This document shows, piece by piece, positions 13,384 to 19,887 of a stretch of 24,739 nucleotides of DNA. The stretch covers positions 1 to 24,739 of IMG/VR virus record IMGVR_UViG_3300034012_001910; one strand, 5' to 3'. This DNA is from a virus. Position 1 is the stretch's first letter. Each line of letters begins with the position of its first letter. Below the pieces are notes generated by a model. That model had not been told where the DNA came from and did not search any database. It saw only the letters and a list, made by a program, of their open reading frames with translations. The position numbers and the translations under genes are program-made.

Positions 13384-13769
13384 GCACCGACGACGCATTT
13401 TTTGACGGGCCGGTGGATGTTGGAAATCTAAAGCTGCGGCCGTTTTCTATTGGGAGCATGACCGCATGCCGGAAGCTGGGCTTAAGCCTTTTCTTGGGGC
13501 TTGGGGACGCGTTAACAGCCGAGGAAATGCAGCGCCAGGTGGTGGCGTTTGCGTGGATCCAGAGTGCCCCACTGGCAACGGTCCAGCGCGCACTTCGCGA
13601 GGGCACCGCTAACGAATACATCGCGCGGTTCGAATTTGAGGTTATGCCGGGCGACCTCAAAGCATTAGAGCGCGAGATCAACCGCATCTCCCAACTGACC
13701 GAAGCCGCGGCCATCGACACCGTCTCGCGTGAAACAACACCAGACCCTGCCGAGCCGGGGGAATCCTAG
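13380..13769 (+). CDS. Tail assembly chaperone, gpG-like
   Basis: A 129-aa, mostly helical protein ending in a short acidic/proline tail (DPAEPGES). It begins with an ATGA-type overlap with the previous gene. It has the size and order of gpG-like chaperones: after the tube genes and before a short overlapping frame and the tape measure. An N-terminal strand (VGNLKLRPFSIGSM) precedes helices such as ALTAEEMQRQVVAFAWIQS. The chaperone would coat the tape-measure protein and deliver tube subunits. The -1 frame is open from 13733 through the stop of this gene, so a longer G-T fusion is likely. Confidence 0.75.
   Translation: MSTDDAFFDGPVDVGNLKLRPFSIGSMTACRKLGLSLFLGLGDALTAEEMQRQVVAFAWIQSAPLATVQRALREGTANEYIARFEFEVMPGDLKALEREINRISQLTEAAAIDTVSRETTPDPAEPGES
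13757..13763 (+). other. Candidate -1 programmed ribosomal frameshift site
   Basis: The 0-frame reads CCG GGG GAA TCC TAG across a run of five G (13757-13761). A P-site GGG can re-pair with GGG one base upstream. The -1 frame then continues as GGA ATC CTA GCG and is open to 13993. The site is not a perfect X XXY YYZ heptamer because GAA re-pairing with GGA in the A site is poor, so a P-site slip is more likely. Confidence 0.6.
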
Positions 13770-13789
13770 CGCCCAACTGGACCGCGAGC

Positions 13790-13993
13790 ATGGTGTTTGC
13801 GGTGAGTTCGAATACCGGTTGGGCAGAATCGTTTATCATGTGGGACCTGCCACTTTCGCGCGCACTGCAGTACTGGCACGCTTGGCTCTACTCGCAAGGC
13901 GTTTGGACCGTCGCAAAACGCCCGCCGGCCGCTGCAGAGTTTGACGCGGTGCAGGCTCGGATTGCCGCGCTTGACGCAGAGGGAGAAGTATGA
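13790..13993 (+). CDS. Tail assembly chaperone extension, gpT-like (expressed by -1 frameshift or reinitiation)
   Basis: The frame is open from 13733 (after a TGA at 13730-13732) to 13993, and overlaps the end of the gpG-like gene. ATG 13790 is its first start codon, giving 67 aa. The residues just upstream (ILAPNWTAS) look like continuous protein, suggesting the real product is a fusion of about 204 aa made by -1 frameshifting near 13757-13761. The sequence is Trp- and aromatic-rich (FIMWDLPLSRALQYWHAWLY), as often seen in gpT-type extensions. Its stop overlaps the next ATG. Independent translation from 13790, 21 bases after the gpG stop, is the alternative. Confidence 0.65.
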   Translation: MVFAVSSNTGWAESFIMWDLPLSRALQYWHAWLYSQGVWTVAKRPPAAAEFDAVQARIAALDAEGEV

Positions 13994-14706
13994 GCGAAAC
14001 CGTGAGCTTTAAAATGGACACGCGCATGATGTGGCGTGCCATTGACGAGCATCACCGCACTTTTCGCCGCTCGTATGAACACCTTTTTATGGTCGCGGCA
14101 AAAGGTGTTGCTGCAAAAGCTGTGCGACTGACCCCGCCTTTTAAATGGCAGCGCAATAGTGGAAACACTGAGTCAGACAGAAACGCGCGCCAGCGAGGCA
14201 TCAGCAGCGTCGAAGTGGGTATTTTGAAACTGTTTACAACAGACGCTTCAGTTGCTCTAGAAAACGGTTTGGCGCAAAAACCGACAAAAACAATCATCCA
14301 AGCGAATTCTGCGATGTCGTTAATGGCGTCGTACCACAAAGAAAAACGCAACCCTTCCGGGCGTGTTCCGAAGTCGCACAAGCCGACAAAAGTCGTGACG
14401 CGGCAGGCGTTAAAAAAATACCTATCGACTACAAAAAAACGTGTGGGCTACTTAGCAAGCGGGTGGGTCCAAGGCGCGCAGACCGTGCAGGCGTCTGTCC
14501 CGTCGTGGGTCAAAAAACATGCGGGGCCCGGAAGCGCAGTTTTGCAGGTCACGGCAACCCGGCTTTATTTTCGGATGACGAATGCCGTGGGGTTTCCGAC
14601 CAAGGACATGTTGATGGCGAGCCGGATCCCTGTCGCGGTGCGGCTTCAAGCGGCGGCAATGCTGCGGCAGATAGTTTTTAAGACCAAGAAAAAGGTGGCC
14701 CTATGA
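13990..14706 (+). CDS. Minor virion protein, tail-completion-like
   Basis: A 238-aa, strongly basic protein with a GGAG ribosome site upstream of ATG 13990. The segment MVAAKGVAAKAVRLTPPFKW resembles the start of HK97-gp10/gpZ-like tail completion proteins, which have an Ala-rich helix followed by a Pro turn. Other features are SYHKEKRNPSGRVPKSHK and a C-terminal helix VAVRLQAAAMLRQIVFK with a KTKKKVAL end. It lies between the chaperone extension and the tape measure, where most siphoviruses have no gene, so it may be a tail-shaft or tip component. Its exact job is unknown. Stop and next start overlap by four bases. Confidence 0.65.
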   Translation: MSETVSFKMDTRMMWRAIDEHHRTFRRSYEHLFMVAAKGVAAKAVRLTPPFKWQRNSGNTESDRNARQRGISSVEVGILKLFTTDASVALENGLAQKPTKTIIQANSAMSLMASYHKEKRNPSGRVPKSHKPTKVVTRQALKKYLSTTKKRVGYLASGWVQGAQTVQASVPSWVKKHAGPGSAVLQVTATRLYFRMTNAVGFPTKDMLMASRIPVAVRLQAAAMLRQIVFKTKKKVAL

Positions 14707-16334
14707 GCGCAACAGCAGTCCTCGATTTAAAAGTCGGCGGGTTCACCGCGGGCTTAAATGCGGTCAACAAAGGCCTGAAAGCAATCGGTTCGACCGCAGC
14801 GCAAACGGGCAGCCTGATGGGCTCCGCGCTAAGTAAAGGCATCAGCGGTATCGCTGGGCTTGTCAAAGGGCTGTCTGTGGCAGGCGTTGGCGCGTTTGCT
14901 GGACTCGGCGCGGGAATTTACGAAGCGATGAACCAGGGCGGCGAGCTGGTCGACCTCCAGGAACAGACGGGAGTCAGCATCGAAAAACTGATGCAGTTGC
15001 GCGTCGCATTTGAGCAGGCCGGGCTTGGTGCAGATGAAGTGCAACCGACGATTGCCAAGCTGCAAAAAACCATTGTGGGCGCGCAGACTGGTAGCGAAGC
15101 GGCGCAAAAGGCTTTTGAGGCGTTGGGGCTGTCTGCGGATGATTTGGCGGAGACGACCGCAGATGAACAATTGCGGCTTGTCGGAGAGAGCATTGCCAAC
15201 ATCGAAAACCCGGCGCTTAAATCCGCGGTGGCGATGGAAGTGTTCGGAAAAAGCGGCGGGCGGATGCTTGCGTTTTTTGCGGCCGGCGGACTCGATGAGG
15301 CGGCCGCGGCTATTGGCCGCCAGAGCGAGCTGATGGCCAAGTACGCGGACACGTTCGACACGATCACTGATTCGTTTGGGCTTTATCACACAAAACTGCG
15401 CGGGTTCTTTACCGGGATGGCCGCAGAACTGGCGCCGATTTTAAAAATGGCAGCAGACTGGTTTAAGACCGTGGACATCACCGCGATTGGCGAAAACGTT
15501 GGAAACGTGATTGCTTCGATTTACGGCACCATTCAAAAAGGCAATCTTGGCGAGTTGATCAGCACCGCGTTAAAAATTGGGTTTGGCGACGGGATTAACT
15601 ATTTTTGGGCCGGAGTAAAAGCCGTCGGAGCTGCAATTGCGGAACTGTTTCGCGGGTCCTTTGGAGGCATCACAGACTATTTCAAAGGATTTGGCACTGT
15701 GTTGTTAGGGGTCGGTAAACAGTTTGTTTCCTTAATTTTAGACGGAATTGGAACGATGCTTGTCAAACTTCGCGACTTGCCAGGAATTGGCGAAAAATTA
15801 GTCCAAGCCGGTTCTGAACTTCAGACCTCTGCATTTCGGATGAGCACTGCCGGCAGTTTAGACATGGTCAAAGGTGCAGATGAAATGACCGCTGCGTTGC
15901 CAACGCTTGACCAAGCCGGGCAACGACTTGTCGCTAGTGGGAAAGCGTTTGCCGCGGAGTTTAAAAAAGCGGGCCAAACGCCAGTGATTGACCTTGTCGC
16001 GGAAAAAGAAAAGTTGCGCACGTTAATGGATGAAGGCCGCACCGAGGCCGAGCGCATGCAGGCGGAGTTAGGCGCAAAACCGCGCGCGCCGGAAAAGCCT
16101 GTTTTGGAACGGGACATCCTCGACGTGCTCAACACAAAAGCGCCGCCTGCACCATCCCGCGCGTCGCAGGTGTTCGGGATGTTTGGAAGCGTCGGTGGCG
16201 GCGTTGTGCGCGGGTCGTTTCAGACACTGGACCCGATGGTGGCGCAGCAAAAGTTCACAAACGCCTTGCTGAAGCAAGTCGTTGATAACACCAACAAAGG
16301 AGCAACCATTGCCGCCCCGGCTTACCAGAATTAA
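14703..16334 (+). CDS. Tape measure protein
   Basis: The protein is 543 aa, with an AAGG-rich ribosome site upstream. It has the look of a tape measure: an Ala/Gly/Leu-rich N-terminus, a hydrophobic stretch (GISGIAGLVKGLSVAGVGAFAGLG, about residues 46-69), long helical segments (EEQTGVSIEKLMQL-like, AQTGSEAAQKAFEALGLSADDL), a second hydrophobic region around residues 300-360, and an Ala-rich C-terminus. Tape measures set tail length and are threaded in the tube. At roughly 1.5 angstrom per residue this predicts a tail near 80 nm, short for a siphovirus. Position after the chaperones confirms the call. Confidence 0.92.
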   Translation: MSATAVLDLKVGGFTAGLNAVNKGLKAIGSTAAQTGSLMGSALSKGISGIAGLVKGLSVAGVGAFAGLGAGIYEAMNQGGELVDLQEQTGVSIEKLMQLRVAFEQAGLGADEVQPTIAKLQKTIVGAQTGSEAAQKAFEALGLSADDLAETTADEQLRLVGESIANIENPALKSAVAMEVFGKSGGRMLAFFAAGGLDEAAAAIGRQSELMAKYADTFDTITDSFGLYHTKLRGFFTGMAAELAPILKMAADWFKTVDITAIGENVGNVIASIYGTIQKGNLGELISTALKIGFGDGINYFWAGVKAVGAAIAELFRGSFGGITDYFKGFGTVLLGVGKQFVSLILDGIGTMLVKLRDLPGIGEKLVQAGSELQTSAFRMSTAGSLDMVKGADEMTAALPTLDQAGQRLVASGKAFAAEFKKAGQTPVIDLVAEKEKLRTLMDEGRTEAERMQAELGAKPRAPEKPVLERDILDVLNTKAPPAPSRASQVFGMFGSVGGGVVRGSFQTLDPMVAQQKFTNALLKQVVDNTNKGATIAAPAYQN

Positions 16335-16336
16335 AT

Positions 16337-17050
16337 ATGGGCACGCTGATTTCAGAGGAGACTATCTACAACACGGAGGCGGCGACAAAAACGCTTCGCT
16401 TTACGTACCAGAGTTTGGAAAGTTTTGGCACTGAAGTGGATGGGATGGCTAACCAGACCTATAAAATCTCAAACGGCGTCTATGAGTATTCGGGGGAGCA
16501 AGTTTATTTCTGGAACAACTCAGGCGGAGGCCCCGGCGGCGGAGGGGGCACCGGCGAAACGCAATTGTCTGTAAGCGGAGCGGCAACGGTGGATCCGATT
16601 GAAACTCATCCAGCGTTTAATGACATCCCGGGAGGCAATGACGCGTGGGACGCGTGGAATAGGTGGAAGGCAAACCCGCAGGACCCCAAAAACAAAAACC
16701 TCACCGTGTCTGGTTTTACGGTTCTTAACGACGACCTCGGGTATTTTGACCCGAGCAAATACGACGCAAGCACAGTTTTTGGAACACTGTTTAAGCTCTA
16801 CAGCCGAGGCACTAAAGAGTACTACGCGCCCAAAGTGGTGGTGCGCTTAACGCGGTTTGAAAACGCGGCGCCTCCGCTGGAGCTTGTTGGAAAAATCAAC
16901 TCGCCTCCAATCGACCCGGGCGGGATGGCAAACTACCTACTCAACAATGCCGAGGGCCGATATACGCCCTCAACAGGGCTTTGGGAGAATACATACGAGT
17001 GGATTGGCAGCCGCGTAGGGTGGGACACGGGGCTTTACGGAGGGACTTAA
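16337..17050 (+). CDS. Tail-tip virion protein, Gly-rich linker
   Basis: A 237-aa protein following the tape measure by two bases. The N-terminal domain is beta-rich (TLRFTYQSLESFGTEVDG, YKISNGVYEYSGEQVYFWNN). A flexible Gly/Pro linker SGGGPGGGGGTGE follows (about residues 62-74), and then a second beta domain (TVSGFTVLNDDLGYFDPSKYD, YAPKVVVRLTRFE). It occupies the place of distal-tail or minor tail proteins, but no Dit or Tal signature is seen. The function is therefore structural by position only. Confidence 0.65.
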   Translation: MGTLISEETIYNTEAATKTLRFTYQSLESFGTEVDGMANQTYKISNGVYEYSGEQVYFWNNSGGGPGGGGGTGETQLSVSGAATVDPIETHPAFNDIPGGNDAWDAWNRWKANPQDPKNKNLTVSGFTVLNDDLGYFDPSKYDASTVFGTLFKLYSRGTKEYYAPKVVVRLTRFENAAPPLELVGKINSPPIDPGGMANYLLNNAEGRYTPSTGLWENTYEWIGSRVGWDTGLYGGT

Positions 17051-17051
17051 C

Positions 17052-17795
17052 ATGTTGCCTACAATTTCAGTTGGTGACCCCATCCGCGCGGTCCACCTTC
17101 AGCAAATCATCGCCGAGATCCGGCAAAACGCTGTGCGGCCTGGAGTCGGGCTGCGGATGACCCAATCGAGCAACGGCACGATGCTCAGTGTCGACGAAAC
17201 AGGGCGGCGCGGTGGCGGCGGCGGTGGAGAGGCAAGCGAGGAACTCAAATACACGCCTTTTCGTGTTGTGATTGGCTACCCAGAGGATCCGGCGTTCCCG
17301 GTTGTTCGGGTGCAGGGCGAGTCCTATTTTTGCTCCATCGAAACCGGAGAGTTGATCACGATTGGCGGCGATTTGCCGCTTGGCGCAATTCTTGGCAGCG
17401 CGCAGGACAACGCAGACGACCCCGGGCAGTTTTCGCTCCCGGAAATTGGCGAATCAATCTGGCTTGAGTGCGACGTTGACGGGCTGACGATTGCCAGCGC
17501 AACGCTCAAAGAAGGTGACCCAACAGCCGAGGGGTGGACAAACTACCCGGATCCCATTGAAACGGCCGGGAATGACCCTTTTACGGTCACCAAAAGCCGG
17601 GTGCTGATTGCACACGTAGTGGACGGAGAGGACCCGAGGCACGGGGACACGTACAGCGTTGGCACCGGAGAGACTCCCGAAAAACGAAAAGTGCTGCAGC
17701 AACTGCGGACGAACGTGGGCGCGCAGGTGCTTATGATGCGAGGCATCGCGGCGCCGGTGATCGTCCCCTGGCACGGGCCATTTATTATCGCATGA
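17052..17795 (+). CDS. Tail-tip virion protein with Gly-rich linker
   Basis: A 247-aa protein with a good GGAGG ribosome site before ATG 17052. The N-terminus (GDPIRAVHLQQIIAEIRQNAVRPG) includes a helix and a turn of a kind I associate with minor tail proteins of Planctomycetes/Verrucomicrobia phages, though I cannot verify that. The linker RRGGGGGGEAS (about residues 52-62) precedes an extended beta domain. It ends in an ATGA overlap with the next gene. Together with the neighbouring Gly-linked protein it probably forms part of the tail tip. Confidence 0.6.
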   Translation: MLPTISVGDPIRAVHLQQIIAEIRQNAVRPGVGLRMTQSSNGTMLSVDETGRRGGGGGGEASEELKYTPFRVVIGYPEDPAFPVVRVQGESYFCSIETGELITIGGDLPLGAILGSAQDNADDPGQFSLPEIGESIWLECDVDGLTIASATLKEGDPTAEGWTNYPDPIETAGNDPFTVTKSRVLIAHVVDGEDPRHGDTYSVGTGETPEKRKVLQQLRTNVGAQVLMMRGIAAPVIVPWHGPFIIA

Positions 17796-19522
17796 CCGGC
17801 GGCGCTCCTTACCCAATCCCGCTGCAGCAGCTCGCACCGAGGACCCCGACGGTCGGGGGTTTTGAAAACTCGGTGAACCCAATTGCGCGCGTTACCGTGC
17901 CGATGGCGCAGGCGGGCTGGCTTTACCACGCGGTGGAAGAGTGGGAGCGGACGATTGAGTTCACTCCCATCGCTTCAATTGGAAATCTGACGAGCATTGA
18001 CTATTCACTGCAGCCCGATTGGGAGGGGGACAAGTTTGTCCGGCGGGACACAATTACCGCGGATCCTCCGTTGCCGACTCTGGGTGTTAACAACAACACG
18101 ATGCCGGACGACTCCCTGCGGGCGTTTGTACGTGGGTATCAATTGGGTGATGAACTGGGCGATTCAATCGCAGGCGAATGGATGGGCGTCGGGTTAGGTT
18201 CCGGGCCTGTGTACAGTTTTTTCGCGCATTCGTGGGACCCGCGGATGTCCGTCACGGATAAAGCGATGCGCTACGATGCGCCGGAGGATTATGAGGCTGC
18301 AAAAGCAGAGCTCTCCACGGTCATCACTGACATGTTTTCGGCTTGGTCGGCTCGACTGGCTGCGCAGGCGGCGACAGCCACCGGAGATCGACTGGCAGAA
18401 ATCCAACGGCAGCAGGCGGCGCTGACAATTTTACAAACGCAGGCCGAGGTGCGTAAGACCGCGCAAATTTCTCGCATGGAAGAAGCGCATGCGGACCTCG
18501 AGACAGCGGACCAGGTGTGGGCGGACCGATTTGCCACCAACGGCATTTTAGCGGAGATTGACGCGTTTGCCCGTTGGATCCGGGCCGAGGAAGAGCTAGA
18601 GGCTTTTGTGCTGCGATACGGATCGCTTCAAAAATTTCGCAACAACATTAGCGATTGGTGCCGGTGGCGCGCGTCTGCCGGGATGTTCGGAGCCGAGGAG
18701 GCTGCGGTCTACAGCATCGACAAAATTTACGGACTCGGGTTTGTCGGTGGAAAACTGGCGACAGTTAGCGGCGGCGAACCAACACTCCTTCCCGGGTTTG
18801 GAAATGTTGACCTGGCGCTGCACCTGTCGGGGCCGTTGCCGAGCTTCATCGACGAGTTTGGAGACCCTGATTTTGTGTCGGGGTACTGGTCGCAACTCGA
18901 GCACACCGTCGGCGGGTGGATGATCGACGATGGGCAGACATCCGTCGAAGGGACCGGCAATCTTAGCGTAGCGGTTCATCCAGTCGCGATTGGGTTCAAC
19001 CCGGAGGACTGCATCGCCGAGCTCAAATTTGGCTGCGCTCCCTACTACTCGCCGCGCATGCATGTGCTAGAAGGCCAAATCCTTTCGGGCCGACTTTATG
19101 ACCCGGAAATTGGAGTGGTCGGGCACACCATTGAGTTCGGGGAAATCTTTGCTAACGACGGCTCGACCGTGTCTTACCAAATCCCCGGCGACCTGCCGCT
19201 GGGCCCCGACGGGACGCGGGCGTGGGCATTCCAAAGCCCTTACGCCACTTACACAACGCTGCCCGCCAACCCGGAGGACCCGGAGGCTCCGGCGGAAGCG
19301 GTGGACGTTTCCGGGTTGCAAACGCTCTGGCAGACCGCAGCGACTGCGTTAGCGGACCAATGGGAATCAACAAGCCCCGCGGGCACGCCGTGCGGGTTGT
19401 TCCAAATTTTGGGTGCGGAAAACGAGCAGCTTTACACACACCAGCTTTACGGGACTCCGCAAAGCGTGGGGACTATTGACATCACTTATAAAGCAGTGAC
19501 CTTGCGCGACACTCTCGCGTGA
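17792..19522 (+). CDS. Large virion structural protein with central coiled coil
   Basis: A 576-aa protein. Residues about 1-160 are beta-rich (HAVEEWERTIEFTPIASIG, DYSLQPDWEGD). Residues about 165-280 form an extended helical, Ala/Glu/Gln-rich segment (AARLAAQAATATGDRLAEIQ-like region). The remainder, to residue 576, is again beta-rich with Gly/Pro turns. It most resembles a baseplate/tail-tip hub or shaft protein, with a trimeric coiled coil separating two globular regions. No enzymatic motif (lysozyme, peptidase) is seen, and no known family is recognised. Confidence 0.65.
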   Translation: MTGGAPYPIPLQQLAPRTPTVGGFENSVNPIARVTVPMAQAGWLYHAVEEWERTIEFTPIASIGNLTSIDYSLQPDWEGDKFVRRDTITADPPLPTLGVNNNTMPDDSLRAFVRGYQLGDELGDSIAGEWMGVGLGSGPVYSFFAHSWDPRMSVTDKAMRYDAPEDYEAAKAELSTVITDMFSAWSARLAAQAATATGDRLAEIQRQQAALTILQTQAEVRKTAQISRMEEAHADLETADQVWADRFATNGILAEIDAFARWIRAEEELEAFVLRYGSLQKFRNNISDWCRWRASAGMFGAEEAAVYSIDKIYGLGFVGGKLATVSGGEPTLLPGFGNVDLALHLSGPLPSFIDEFGDPDFVSGYWSQLEHTVGGWMIDDGQTSVEGTGNLSVAVHPVAIGFNPEDCIAELKFGCAPYYSPRMHVLEGQILSGRLYDPEIGVVGHTIEFGEIFANDGSTVSYQIPGDLPLGPDGTRAWAFQSPYATYTTLPANPEDPEAPAEAVDVSGLQTLWQTAATALADQWESTSPAGTPCGLFQILGAENEQLYTHQLYGTPQSVGTIDITYKAVTLRDTLA

Positions 19523-19554
19523 TTTGATTTTTTTACGACAAACACCCCGACCAC

Positions 19555-19887
19555 ATGGCCGCAGGACTCTACAATTTTTCCATCGAGGAAGGAGCCGATT
19601 TTGCCATTGGGGTCCGCGTGAAAATCAACAACGAGATGCAGGCTCTGGCGGGGTGGCAATTCCACGCGCAATTGCGAACTGCGGTAAACGGCACGCTGTT
19701 GGCGACGTTTATTTGCGAGCTTTGCGGCGACGGTGAAACGCTTCGGGTCGCACTTGACGCCGCGACAACGGATGAGCTCCTGCCGCAGAGCGCGCGATGG
19801 GATTTGCTGGCCGAGTTGCCCGATGGCCGCAAGCTGCGGCTTCTCGAGGGCAAAGTGACAATCTCTGGAAGCGTGACCGAATTATGA
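19555..19887 (+). CDS. Small beta-sandwich virion protein (LtfC/Gp6-like)
   Basis: A 110-aa protein with the pattern [16 protein letters not shown]...[13 protein letters not shown]...[23 protein letters not shown]. It matches by eye the beta-sandwich domain found in many phage small virion proteins next to tail fibres (LtfC/p132/Gp6-like). Its stop overlaps the ATG of the giant fibre, so it may attach the fibre or form its base. The domain call is from pattern memory and should be treated as probable. Confidence 0.6.
   Translation: MAAGLYNFSIEEGADFAIGVRVKINNEMQALAGWQFHAQLRTAVNGTLLATFICELCGDGETLRVALDAATTDELLPQSARWDLLAELPDGRKLRLLEGKVTISGSVTEL

Noticed and set aside
19505-19534. Weak hairpin CGCGA/TCGCG followed by a seven-T run at the end of the 576-aa gene
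   Set aside because: The stem is only 5 bp and the T-run starts eight bases after it, so it is too weak to call a terminator.
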